Shown here: one piece after another, positions 6,700 through 14,387 of the stretch
Layout: each line of letters starts with the position of its first letter
Position numbering within the stretch: the first letter of the stretch is position 1
Source of the DNA: an uncultured Christensenella sp.
Lineage (GTDB): Bacteria > Bacillota_A > Clostridia > Christensenellales > Borkfalkiaceae
Direction: 5' to 3'
Assembly: GCA_910579295.1 (NCBI GenBank)
Contig: CAJTTC010000023.1
Span: 1-23,120 of the forward strand
DNA: 23,120 nt
The notes under the pieces: generated by a model
What the model saw: only the letters and a program-made list of their open reading frames with translations
The model's database searches: none
What the model was told of the DNA's origin: nothing
Position numbers and translations under genes: made by a program

Positions 6700-7617
6700 A
6701 TGACGGTAAGAGATTTACAGGACGAAATATTAAAGTTGAAGCGCGACGCGGACGTCTGCATTCTGGCTCACAGTTATATGTCGGAAGAGATTTGCGAAAT
6801 TGCCGATTTTTGCGGCGACAGCTACGCGCTTTCAGTAAATGCTAAAACCGCGCCCAATAAAAAGGTTATTATGTGCGGCGTGCGCTTTATGGCTGAAACG
6901 GTTAAAATGCTTTCGCCGCAAAAGCGCGTGTATCTTGCCAATCCCGCCGCGGGTTGCCCTATGGCGGAACAGATGGGCAAAGAGGAGATAGAGGCGGTTA
7001 AAAAAATGTACCCCGATTACGCGGTGGTTGCGTATATCAACACCACGGCGGAGCTCAAAACCATTGCCGACGTCTGCGTGACTTCGTCGTCTGCGGTTAA
7101 AATCTGCAAGGCTATACCGCAGAAAAACATACTCTTTATCCCCGACATCAATCTGGGCACGTACGTTAAAAATCAAGTGCCCGAAAAGACGTTCAAGCTT
7201 CTATCGGGCGGTTGTCCGACCCACGCAAAAATCGACGAGGAGGACGCGCTCGCCGCAAAAAAGGAGCACCCGAACGCGCTCTTTCTTGTTCACCCCGAGT
7301 GTCGCCCGTCGGTGGTAAAATACGCCGATTACGTGGGCTCGACTTCGGGCATTATGGATTTTGCCAAAGAGTCGGATAAAAAGGAGTTCATAATCGGCAC
7401 GGAAAACGCCATAGTTCAGCATTTACAGTTTGCCTGCCCCGACAAAAAATTCTATCCGCTTTCCAAAGATTTAGTCTGTCACAATATGAAAGTAACGACT
7501 CTTGCCGACGTGTATAACTGCCTTAACGGTGACGGCGGCGAGGAGATAATAATGAGCCAAGAGCTGTTATCGTCCGCCGTGAAGTGCATAAACAAGATGA
7601 TAGAGTACGGCGGTTGA
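6700..7617 (+). CDS. nadA: Quinolinate synthase
   Basis: A 305-residue NadA, which condenses iminoaspartate with dihydroxyacetone phosphate to quinolinate in de novo NAD synthesis, using an oxygen-sensitive [4Fe-4S] cluster. The three family cluster ligands are visible as C86 (AGCPMA), C172 (GGCPTH) and C260 (LVCHNMK). Other conserved segments are LAHSYM (22-27), NTTAELK (114-120), HPEC (198-201) and YVGSTSG (211-217). The length is normal. The ATG has only a weak ribosome site (AAAGACGG). The partners nadB and nadC, which commonly sit beside nadA in Firmicutes, are absent; the neighbours are an Rrf2 regulator and Fe-S assembly genes instead, fitting the cluster requirement. A cre-like operator in its leader points to carbon or LacI-type control. 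Confidence 0.95.
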   Translation: MTVRDLQDEILKLKRDADVCILAHSYMSEEICEIADFCGDSYALSVNAKTAPNKKVIMCGVRFMAETVKMLSPQKRVYLANPAAGCPMAEQMGKEEIEAVKKMYPDYAVVAYINTTAELKTIADVCVTSSSAVKICKAIPQKNILFIPDINLGTYVKNQVPEKTFKLLSGGCPTHAKIDEEDALAAKKEHPNALFLVHPECRPSVVKYADYVGSTSGIMDFAKESDKKEFIIGTENAIVQHLQFACPDKKFYPLSKDLVCHNMKVTTLADVYNCLNGDGGEEIIMSQELLSSAVKCINKMIEYGG

Positions 7618-7683
7618 CAGGCGCGCCGATAGCGCATATATGGCTGTCCGCCAAAACGCAACGGCGGGAGCTGAGGAGTAAAT

Positions 7684-8079
7684 ATGTTTATAACCACCAA
7701 GGGGCGTAACGCTCTCAAAATAATGATAGACCTTGCGCGCGGCGGCGAGGGCTATATTTCGCTTGCCGACGTAGCCGAAAGACAGAAGGAGTCGCTCAAA
7801 TACCTCGAAACGTCTGCAAAACAGCTGTCTGCCGCGGGACTTATAGTCAGCGCGCGCGGAAAACTCGGCGGCTATAAGCTTGCAAAAAAGCCCGAGGAGT
7901 ACACCGTTGCCGAAATAATAACGGCGGCTGAGGGCTCGCTTGCGCCCGTGTCCTGTCTCGACGGCTCTACCCCGTGCGAGAATGCGGGCAACTGCCTTTC
8001 TTTGCCTCTTTGGCGTGAGCTTGACGAAGTGATAATGAATTTTTTAAATTCCAAATCGCTCGCCGACTTAATCAAGTAA
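7684..8079 (+). CDS. iscR: IscR-like Rrf2-family Fe-S regulator
   Basis: A 131-residue Rrf2 transcription factor. The N-terminal winged helix covers about residues 1-65, with the recognition region KYLETSAKQLSAAGLI and the wing GKLGGYKL. The C-terminal part carries three cysteines, C91, C98 and C104, at the spacing used by IscR to hold a [2Fe-2S] cluster. The DNA activity should therefore respond to cluster supply. A GGAGCTGAGGAG ribosome site precedes the ATG. It lies 66 bp after nadA in the same direction and just upstream of iscSU, whose promoter is flanked by two CCTA/TAGGA dyads that are its likely targets. A CymR-like role in cysteine metabolism is possible, but CymR lacks this Cys triad. 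Confidence 0.87.
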   Translation: MFITTKGRNALKIMIDLARGGEGYISLADVAERQKESLKYLETSAKQLSAAGLIVSARGKLGGYKLAKKPEEYTVAEIITAAEGSLAPVSCLDGSTPCENAGNCLSLPLWRELDEVIMNFLNSKSLADLIK

Positions 8080-8159
8080 AATAAACCGTTAAAGGTAAAT
8101 CATGACGGCTTAAATAATCTTCGCAATTCTGCTCATAATAACGTTACGGAGGTAGCACT

Positions 8160-8312
8160 ATGAAGTTAAATTGCGGTGATACTTGCCCTAAGAGCGGCTC
8201 TTATAAGGTCGTAAACGGCAAGGGCGACGTAATCAATTCTGTATGGGTCGGCGAAGGCGAAACGATGCCCCCTACACAGTATTCCGATTGCCATTACGAA
8301 AGCGAAAACTAA
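8160..8312 (+). CDS. 50-residue YjzC-like small protein
   Basis: A short open frame with a strong ACGGAGGT ribosome site 6 bp before ATG. Its sequence begins MKLNCGDTCPKSGSYKVV and continues with GKGD, GEGETMPPT and a DCHY tail. The order Gly-x-x-x-Pro-x-x-Gly-x-Tyr, then a Gly-rich turn, then Gly-x-x-x-Pro-Pro-Thr resembles the YjzC family of very small Firmicute proteins, whose function is unknown. Three cysteines (C5, C9, C44) could bind metal. It is 80 bp after the Rrf2 gene and is followed within 10 bp by a terminator, so it looks like the last gene of the nadA operon. The coding call rests on the ribosome site, family resemblance and terminator position; the family match is from memory. 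Confidence 0.75.
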   Translation: MKLNCGDTCPKSGSYKVVNGKGDVINSVWVGEGETMPPTQYSDCHYESEN

Positions 8313-8318
8313 TTAAAA

Positions 8319-8346
8319 AGAATGCGCGGCGTTTGCCGCGCATTCT
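8319..8346 (+). terminator. Terminator of nadA-iscR operon
   Basis: A perfect 12-bp stem (8319-8330 with 8335-8346, core TGCGCGGC) with a GTTT loop, followed by an AT-rich stretch with a seven-T run at 8364-8370. It separates the nadA operon from iscSU. Confidence 0.75.
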
Positions 8347-8382
8347 CAATTTATATTTAAAAATTTTTTTAAAACCCTGCTT

Positions 8383-8407
8383 AATTCCTATTGACTTAGT
8401 AGGAATT
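8383..8407. promoter_or_regulatory. Rrf2-type operator over the -35 of iscSU
   Basis: AATTCCTA (8383-8390) and TAGGAATT (8400-8407) are perfect 8-bp inverse arms around a 9-bp centre that contains the -35 hexamer. CCTA...TAGG arms are typical of Rrf2-family sites in Firmicutes. Binding here would block RNA polymerase. Confidence 0.65.
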
Positions 8408-8419
8408 ATTTATTATAAT
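8391..8419 (+). promoter_or_regulatory. Promoter of iscSU
   Basis: TTGACT (8391-8396) and TATAAT (8414-8419) have an optimal 17-bp spacer. The predicted start is near 8426, giving a leader of about 30 nt. Confidence 0.85.
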
Positions 8420-8421
8420 AA

Positions 8422-8443
8422 ATCCATACTAATTCGGTAGGAT
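8422..8443. promoter_or_regulatory. Second, weaker Rrf2-type operator at the iscSU start site
   Basis: ATCCATACTAATTCGGTAGGAT is an imperfect dyad (ATCC-TAC against GTAGGAT). Aligned on TAGGA, it matches the first operator at about two thirds of positions, 38 bp downstream and spanning the predicted transcription start. Confidence 0.5.
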
Positions 8444-8455
8444 ATAAAAAGTTAT

Positions 8456-9649
8456 ATGACAAGGACTGTATACGTTGACAATGCGGCTACAACCGCAATG
8501 AGCGACGCCGCAATCGCGGCTATGCTGCCGTATTTTAAGGAAACTTACGGAAACCCTTCGTCGTTGCACACGGTGGGGCAGGTTGCCAAGGAAGCTTTGG
8601 ACGGAGCGAGGGCGCGCATTGCCGCGTTGGTCGGGGCTAAGCCCAACGAAATTTACTTTACCTCGGGCGGCAGCGAGGCGGACAATCAGGCTATCCGCGC
8701 GGCGGCGTATAACGGGCTCGCCAAGGGGAAGAAGCACATAATAAGCACTGCTTTCGAGCATCACGCCGTTCTTCACACCCTCAAAAAGCTTGAAAAAGAG
8801 GGCTTCGAGGTGACTTATCTCGACGTGCACTCACACGGCAATATTACGTCTGAGGAGGTTGCCGCGGCTATCCGTCCCGACACTGCTCTCGTCACGGTAA
8901 TGTACGCGAATAACGAGGTGGGGTCGGTGCTGCCGATACGTCGGATAGGCGAGGTATGCAGACAGAGAAAAGTGACCTTTCACACCGACGCGGTGCAGGC
9001 GGTCGGACATATCCCCGTAAACGTAGTTGACGACAATATTGATATGATGTCGGTATCCGCGCACAAATTCCACGGACCTAAGGGCGTGGGCTTCCTGTAC
9101 TGCCGTAGCGGCGTTCCCCTCAAAAGTCTGATAGAGGGCGGCGCACAGGAGCGGAAGCGGCGCGCCGGCACTGAAAATATTGCGGGTATATGCGGTATGG
9201 CGGCGGCTCTTGCGGAGGCTATCGGAAATATGCAGGCGAATATGGCTAAGGAGCGCGCTCTGCGTGACAAGCTTATTGCGGGGCTCTCGGCAATTCCCCA
9301 TTCGCGGCTGAACGGCGACGGTAAAAACAGACTGCCCGCCAACGTAAATATGTGTTTCGAGGGCATAGAGGGCGAAAGTCTGCTGTTGCTTCTGGACGCC
9401 AAGGGTATCTGCGCTTCGTCGGGTTCGGCGTGTACGTCGGGCTCGCTTGACCCCTCGCACGTGTTGCTTGCGTTGGGACTTCCGCACGAGGTGGCGCACG
9501 GCTCTTTGAGGCTCAGCCTTTCGGAGTACAACACGGAGGAGGAAATCGACTACATTATAGCCGAAGTTCCTAAAATTGTTGAGTACCTGCGCAACATTTC
9601 GCCCGTGTGGGAAGCGTTGGAGAAGGGTGAAAGACCTCACCTTATTTAA
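8456..9649 (+). CDS. iscS: Cysteine desulfurase, NifS/IscS family
   Basis: A 397-residue PLP enzyme that takes sulfur from cysteine as a persulfide and hands it to the scaffold IscU. It begins with the typical VYVDNAATTAMS. The PLP lysine is K204 in SVSAHKFHGPKG (199-209), with the conserved D178 and H176 in FHTDAVQAVG. The persulfide cysteine is C326 in SSGSACTSGS (321-330), the long-loop form characteristic of the IscS/NifS class rather than SufS. The ribosome site is weak (GGTAGGAT, 12 bp before ATG) and overlaps the second proposed operator. iscU follows 73 bp later, so the pair is expected to be co-transcribed. Length and all key residues are normal. Confidence 0.95.
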   Translation: MTRTVYVDNAATTAMSDAAIAAMLPYFKETYGNPSSLHTVGQVAKEALDGARARIAALVGAKPNEIYFTSGGSEADNQAIRAAAYNGLAKGKKHIISTAFEHHAVLHTLKKLEKEGFEVTYLDVHSHGNITSEEVAAAIRPDTALVTVMYANNEVGSVLPIRRIGEVCRQRKVTFHTDAVQAVGHIPVNVVDDNIDMMSVSAHKFHGPKGVGFLYCRSGVPLKSLIEGGAQERKRRAGTENIAGICGMAAALAEAIGNMQANMAKERALRDKLIAGLSAIPHSRLNGDGKNRLPANVNMCFEGIEGESLLLLLDAKGICASSGSACTSGSLDPSHVLLALGLPHEVAHGSLRLSLSEYNTEEEIDYIIAEVPKIVEYLRNISPVWEALEKGERPHLI

Positions 9650-9722
9650 TTTAAATTTTAAAAATTCCGAAATGCGTATTTATCTGAGCGCATTTCCAAA
9701 CAATATACAGAGGTAATTTTTT

Positions 9723-10160
9723 ATGGCATTATACAGCGAAAAGGTTATGGACCACTTTACAAATCCCCGCAACGTGGGCAAGCTTGACGACGCCGACGGA
9801 ATAGGCGAGGTGGGCAACGCCAAGTGCGGCGATATAATGAAAATTTATATCAAGGTGCGCGACGGCATAATAGTCGACGTCAAATTCAATACGTTCGGTT
9901 GCGGCAGTGCAATCGCTTCTTCGTCAATGGCGACTGAAATGATTAAGGGTAAGCCGCTTTCGCAGGCGTTGGAGCTGACGAACAAGGCTGTTGCAGAGGC
10001 TCTCGACGGATTGCCCGCGCATAAAATGCACTGCTCGGTGCTCGCCGAGGAAGCCATACGTTCGGCAATCAAGGACTACTATGACAGGAACGGTATAGCC
10101 TACGACAAGGCGCAGTTCCCCGACCCCCACGACGAGGAAGAGCATACCGACGACGATTGA
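9723..10160 (+). CDS. iscU: Fe-S cluster scaffold IscU/NifU
   Basis: A 145-residue scaffold on which IscS sulfur and iron are built into clusters. The three cluster ligands are C35 (NAKCGD, with the neighbouring D37), C60 (FGCGSAIASSS) and C104 (HKMHCS). The C-terminal tail is acidic and variable (DPHDEEEHTDDD). AGAGGT lies upstream of the ATG. It is the second gene of the iscSU unit, ended by a GC-rich terminator. No iscA, hscA/hscB or ferredoxin follows, so this is the minimal two-gene set common in anaerobic Firmicutes. Confidence 0.94.
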   Translation: MALYSEKVMDHFTNPRNVGKLDDADGIGEVGNAKCGDIMKIYIKVRDGIIVDVKFNTFGCGSAIASSSMATEMIKGKPLSQALELTNKAVAEALDGLPAHKMHCSVLAEEAIRSAIKDYYDRNGIAYDKAQFPDPHDEEEHTDDD

Positions 10161-10186
10161 TTGCGACGGCTCCAAATAAATAAACG

Positions 10187-10229
10187 CCCCGCGGCGCGCA
10201 AATTCTGCGCGCCGCGGGGTTAATTTTTT
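10187..10229 (+). terminator. Terminator of iscSU
   Basis: A 14-bp almost all-GC stem (10187-10200 with 10206-10219, core CCGCGGCGCGC), a 5-nt loop, then TTAATTTTTT. Confidence 0.9.
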
Positions 10230-10337
10230 AAAATTTAAAAATAAGTGATAGAACGCGCGGTTGCGGAGGGTACGGTAATGATTAGCGTAAGCGTCGGGGG
10301 ATATTTATATATTAAGGCGATAAAAGCTTTTAAAAGG

Positions 10338-10366
10338 TTGCCATTTTTACATTTTTGCTGTAAAAT
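10338..10366 (+). promoter_or_regulatory. Promoter of the RyR-sbcDC operon
   Basis: TTGCCA (10338-10343) and TAAAAT (10361-10366) are separated by 17 bp. It is the only good promoter I see between the iscU terminator and 10442. The rest of 10230-10440 shows no convincing gene. Confidence 0.55.
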
Positions 10367-10441
10367 AATAAACGAGCAAATTTATGCGTTGTCTGCGGTA
10401 TATTGCGGGGGCAATGCGGATAAAAAGCGAGGATTGATACG

Positions 10442-10735
10442 GTGAATAAATACGTTCCCGAGCCTTTGAATACGGCTGACGTTAAATTGAACGGCGAGCT
10501 TCTTGCCCTTGCGGAGGCGCTTGCAAAAAATACGCACGAGGTATGGTCGGCGGGCAAGCTTGCCGAGGGCTGGACTTACGGGGAGGAGCTGAGCACGGAC
10601 AAAAAAACTCACCCGTCGCTTGTGGAGTACGAGGAGTTGTCCGAGGCGCAAAAGGACTACGACAGGCGCACATCGGCGGAAACGCTCAAATTCGTAATAG
10701 CAAACGGTTTCAGAATAATCAAGGATAAGGAATAA
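10442..10735 (+). CDS. Stand-alone RyR-domain protein
   Basis: A 97-residue protein that is essentially a single RyR domain, the repeat first named in ryanodine receptors and also known in bacteria. Visible family features are YVPEPLNT at the start, HEVW (32-35), GWTYG (43-47), HPSL (57-60), YEELSE (63-68) and KDYDR (71-75), with a final amphipathic strand FRIIKD. The fold is small, soluble and cytoplasmic; what bacterial RyR domains bind is not established. The start is GTG, with GAGGA 8 bp before it. The next gene begins 5 bp after the stop and also ends in an RyR domain, with identical spacing between the HExW and GWxYG motifs, so the two proteins may act together or share a ligand. Confidence 0.85.
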   Translation: MNKYVPEPLNTADVKLNGELLALAEALAKNTHEVWSAGKLAEGWTYGEELSTDKKTHPSLVEYEELSEAQKDYDRRTSAETLKFVIANGFRIIKDKE

Positions 10736-10740
10736 GCTTT

Positions 10741-13257
10741 ATGTTCATATTGGGAATTGTTTTGGCTGCGCTCATACTTCTGATAGTTTTCGGCTTAACG
10801 GTCGGGGCGTATCTCCGGTTCAGCGCAAGACACCCTTCGCGCAAATTCAGGGCGGAAGTTACGGTGGTCGGCGTCGTTCTTGTCGGCAGCCTGATAATCC
10901 GTATGATAATAGGCTGGTCAAACGTAGACGACAAGACGTTTGCGGACGGCGTAGCTTCGTTTTTTCACGGCGTGTTGGCGGCGGCGGGCGGCTTGACCTT
11001 CGAATCCCCATTGGAGCTCAGCGCCGTTGCCCGCGGCTTGACCTCTTGCCTATATTACGGCATAATCGTATACGCAAGCCTTGTTTTCCTCGCGGTAGTC
11101 ACTGTCGGGCTGAGCTATGAGTTTTACTCGCGCGTGCAGTCCATTTTTCTGCGTTGGCGCTTCCGTTACTTTTTCATATTTACCGAGATAACCTCCGACA
11201 GCATTCTGCTTGCCAAGGACATCAAAAATCAGTATGCGGGCAATCACGGGCGCAACAGGGCGGTTATAATCTTCTTTGAAAACGGCGAGCAATCGTTCTC
11301 GCGTAAAAATCGGCTGCACCGCAAGATTATGGAGGAGGGCTTCCTGTACTACTCCGATTTTCGGCGCACGGACAGGGGCGATACAATTTCTCTTTTGCGT
11401 AAGTTCAAGTTTGCAAAGCGCCATTTCAGACGCGACGACAAGGGCGAGAATTACGGCAAGCTCTTCAACGTCTTTGCAATGGGCGACTGCGGCGGCTTCG
11501 AGGGCGAGAACGCGGGCGTTGTGTTCGAGGATATCGAGAGCGTGCTTGCCCACTATACGAAAGTCAAGCGCGGCAAGATGAAGGGTATCCCCACGACCGT
11601 AAACTATTACATATTGACGGGCGGCGAGATAAATTACGAGAGCTATGAGCACAGAGTAAACAGCTTGATTGACGGCTATCTGCCCGTAAAGGTTGAGGGC
11701 GACGGGAAAGAAGAGCCCGCCGAAAACAGGGAAACGGCTGAAATCAAGACAAAGCAAGAGCTTAAAAGATTAGCCAAGGAGAAGAAGAGGGCTGAAAAGA
11801 ACGCCGAAAAAGAGGCGAAGAGAAGCATAGAAACTAACGCCTCCGCAAAATTGAAAATTCAGGTCAACGTTTTCAACGAGGCGACGCTCTCCTCGCAGGA
11901 TTTAATCGAAAAGCGCAAATTGCAGTTAAGGCTTGACGGCGAGAAAGCTTTCGAGCACGACAGAGAGCCCGACGGCAACGGCGCGTACCGCATAGCCGTG
12001 TTCGGCTTCGGCAAGACGGGGCAATATGCGTTGGAGGAGCTGTATACCCAGACGGCGTATTTAATCGAGAGCGGCGGGGAGTACAAGCCCACGCAATTCA
12101 TTGCCGACGTTTACGACGTTACCGTAAAGGAAAAATCGGGATTGTTCGCCTATAATCACCCTCTGTTCCGTTGCTTAAACGGCGATAAAGAGGGTACGGC
12201 GAGACCGACGCGGGAAGTTGTCGAAGAGGCGGGCAAGATGGACGGAGCGGCTTTCGACGCGCTATATTCCGCTTGCGAGAAGAAGAGCAAGGGCAAATTT
12301 AGCGGAGAAGCGGCGCGCAACTACGTCGAGGAAAAAATGGCTTTTCCCATAGCCGTATTCCACCCGCAGTCGTGCTTTGCGTTCCCCCTTATGCGAGGCG
12401 GCAGTACGGACGCGACCGTTAAGGACGCCGTTTTAAACGACATACGCGCGATTGTTGTTGCTCTGGGCGACGACGAGCGCAACATAGCTATGGCTAACGT
12501 GTTAATCGACAGCTTTAAGCGTGCGTTCTATACAGAGGAGAGAGAGCGTTGCAACGTCAGAATTTACGTCAACCTCATCGAGAAGGACAGCGTGGACAGG
12601 CTCGACTGGACGGAGGACGACCGCAACAGATTTTCGGTTGTCGGCGGCGCTTCGCGCCCCTATCTGTCGGTGATAACGTTCGGTTGCCGCAACGATATGT
12701 TCTCCTATCACACAATCATAGACGACTACGGAGCGCAGCTCTACAATTACGGCTATGACATTGTGCAGAAAGACGGCGGCAAGTCGGTGTTTACGCAAAA
12801 GCTCGGCAACGATTACAACGCTTACAGAGAGACGCGCGATTTATACGAAAAATGGTGGGGATTAGAGCAGTTCAAACGTCAGTCCAACCGTTCGGCGCAG
12901 GACTTTGCGGAAAACTATTACGAGTACAAAAAAGAACTTAAAGGCGAGCTGTCCGACGCGGATATTACATTCCTCGGCAGGCTCGAACACGAGCGTTGGA
13001 ACAGATATCATATTTCGCACGGCTGGATTTACGGCGATTTCGCCAAGCCCGACAAGCTCGCCCGCAGGGGTATGCGACACCACGAATGTCTTTGCCCCTA
13101 CGACGTTATGCTGGACGACGGCACAAAGGAATACGACCTGTTCAACGTGCGGCTCGGCTTTATAGAGGGCATTGTGTACGGCGGACAGAGCAAGGGCGGC
13201 GCGCCGACGGATGACGGCGAAAATAATGAGAAAAAAGACGGCGGGGTGAGTCATTGA
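10741..13257 (+). CDS. Channel-like membrane protein with two Rossmann/RCK-like modules and a C-terminal RyR domain
   Basis: An 838-residue protein. Hydrophobic helices lie at about 3-26, 39-59 and 101-126; the 42 residues between the second and third include GVASFFHGVLAAAGGLTFE, which could be a pore helix and loop, although no TVGYG-type filter is present. From about 141 a Rossmann-like unit follows (YFFIFTEITSDSILLAKDI, then AVIIFFEN) without a GxGxxG. A charged, probably coiled linker covers 325-365. A second Rossmann unit opens at 416 with YRIAVFGFGKTGQ, a good GxGxxG nucleotide motif, and continues through IRAIVVALGDDERN (568-581). The C-terminus (about 700-812) has FKRQSNRSAQ, then the RyR motifs LEHERW (748-753), GWIYG (761-765), HHECLCPYD and EYDL. 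A ribosome site AAGGATAAGGAA sits inside the end of the previous gene. Its stop overlaps the start of sbcD. The pore and ion are inferred; the RyR and nucleotide-binding calls are stronger. Confidence 0.8.
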   Translation: MFILGIVLAALILLIVFGLTVGAYLRFSARHPSRKFRAEVTVVGVVLVGSLIIRMIIGWSNVDDKTFADGVASFFHGVLAAAGGLTFESPLELSAVARGLTSCLYYGIIVYASLVFLAVVTVGLSYEFYSRVQSIFLRWRFRYFFIFTEITSDSILLAKDIKNQYAGNHGRNRAVIIFFENGEQSFSRKNRLHRKIMEEGFLYYSDFRRTDRGDTISLLRKFKFAKRHFRRDDKGENYGKLFNVFAMGDCGGFEGENAGVVFEDIESVLAHYTKVKRGKMKGIPTTVNYYILTGGEINYESYEHRVNSLIDGYLPVKVEGDGKEEPAENRETAEIKTKQELKRLAKEKKRAEKNAEKEAKRSIETNASAKLKIQVNVFNEATLSSQDLIEKRKLQLRLDGEKAFEHDREPDGNGAYRIAVFGFGKTGQYALEELYTQTAYLIESGGEYKPTQFIADVYDVTVKEKSGLFAYNHPLFRCLNGDKEGTARPTREVVEEAGKMDGAAFDALYSACEKKSKGKFSGEAARNYVEEKMAFPIAVFHPQSCFAFPLMRGGSTDATVKDAVLNDIRAIVVALGDDERNIAMANVLIDSFKRAFYTEERERCNVRIYVNLIEKDSVDRLDWTEDDRNRFSVVGGASRPYLSVITFGCRNDMFSYHTIIDDYGAQLYNYGYDIVQKDGGKSVFTQKLGNDYNAYRETRDLYEKWWGLEQFKRQSNRSAQDFAENYYEYKKELKGELSDADITFLGRLEHERWNRYHISHGWIYGDFAKPDKLARRGMRHHECLCPYDVMLDDGTKEYDLFNVRLGFIEGIVYGGQSKGGAPTDDGENNEKKDGGVSH

Positions 13258-14387
13258 AGCTGTTTCATTTAGCCGATTTGCACATAGGTAAGAGGTATAA
13301 CGAGCTGTCGCTCATCGACGACCAACGCTACATTCTCGATAAAATTCTATCGCTGTGCGACAGCGAAAAGCCCGACGGCGTAATTATTGCGGGCGACGTC
13401 TACGACAAATCCGTGCCGTCCGCAGAGGCGGTAGAGCTGTTCGACCTGTTTTTGAACGGGCTATCCGAAAGGGGATTAAAGACCTTTATAATAAGCGGCA
13501 ACCACGACTGTGCAGAGCGCGTTGCCTTCGGCTCTAAGCTTATGCGTGCAAGCGGAGTGTACGTTGCGCCCGTGTACGACGGTTCGGTCAAGCCCGTTGT
13601 GCTCAGCGACGCATACGGCGAAATCAATTTTTATTTGTTGCCGTTCGTAAAGCCCGCAACCGTGCGCAGATTTTTCGGGGAGGATATCGACGGATATACG
13701 GCGGCGCTCGCGGCGGTTGTCAACGCAATGGGCGTAGACGCGTCTGTACGCAACGTGCTTGTGGCGCATCAGTTTGTGACGGGCTCGCGGCAGTCGGGCT
13801 CGGAAGAGCTTGTCGTGGGCGATTTGGGCAACGTCGACGCGGCGGTATTCAGCCCCTTTGATTACGTGGCTTTGGGGCACGTGCACGGGGCGCAGAACGT
13901 AGGCACGGACAGTGTGCGCTATTGCGGTACTCCTTTGAAATATTCGCTTTCCGAGGCAAACGACGAAAAGTCTGTGACCGTTGTCGAATTGGGCGAAAAG
14001 GGCAAGCTTTGCGTAAAGACGTTGCCCCTTCAACCGATGCGCGACGTGCGCGAAATTAAGGGAACGTATGACGAATTGACGCGCAAAAGCTATTACGACG
14101 GCGCGGCGTTTCGTAACGATTTGTTGCATATAGTGCTGACGGACGAGGATGAAGTGACGGACGCTCTGTCCAAATTGCGCCTGATATATCCGAACGTTAT
14201 GAGCTTGCGCTACGACAATGTGCGCACTCGTGAGAACGCCTCCGAGAAGTTGGAAGCGTTGCCCGCACGCTCGCCGTTGGAGATGTTTTCGTCGCTGTAC
14301 GAGGCGCAGAATAATGCGGAGCTAAGCGAAAAACAGCGCGAGCTCGTGCAGATTCTCATAGAAAAGGCGTGGGGTGACGGACAATGA
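13254..14387 (+). CDS. sbcD: Nuclease SbcD (Mre11-like)
   Basis: A 377-residue metallophosphoesterase subunit of the SbcCD complex, which opens DNA hairpins and trims protein-blocked or broken DNA ends. The metal-binding motifs appear in order: DLHIG (D8, H10), GDVYD (D48), SGNHD (N83, H84), AHQF (H172) and GHVHG (H209, H211). The start is a TTG that overlaps the upstream stop codon as TTGA; it gives the canonical beginning MKLFHLADLHIG, so this start is well supported. Its stop overlaps the sbcC start as ATGA. The overlaps on both sides imply translational coupling from the RyR membrane protein through to SbcC. Confidence 0.95.
   Translation: MKLFHLADLHIGKRYNELSLIDDQRYILDKILSLCDSEKPDGVIIAGDVYDKSVPSAEAVELFDLFLNGLSERGLKTFIISGNHDCAERVAFGSKLMRASGVYVAPVYDGSVKPVVLSDAYGEINFYLLPFVKPATVRRFFGEDIDGYTAALAAVVNAMGVDASVRNVLVAHQFVTGSRQSGSEELVVGDLGNVDAAVFSPFDYVALGHVHGAQNVGTDSVRYCGTPLKYSLSEANDEKSVTVVELGEKGKLCVKTLPLQPMRDVREIKGTYDELTRKSYYDGAAFRNDLLHIVLTDEDEVTDALSKLRLIYPNVMSLRYDNVRTRENASEKLEALPARSPLEMFSSLYEAQNNAELSEKQRELVQILIEKAWGDGQ

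Noticed and set aside
8831..9640. Minus-strand frame of 269 codons
   Set aside because: Entirely antisense to iscS, whose PLP lysine and persulfide cysteine are intact; the Arg/His-rich product is typical of a shadow frame.
10245..10445. Plus-strand GTG frame of 66 codons before the RyR gene
   Set aside because: It contains the predicted promoter of the RyR operon, overlaps its start, and lacks a ribosome site after the iscU terminator.
10500..13250. K+ selectivity filter in the RyR membrane protein
   Set aside because: No TVGYG or GYG sequence lies between the second and third helices (only AAAGGLTFE), so K+ selectivity is not claimed; only a channel-like layout is.
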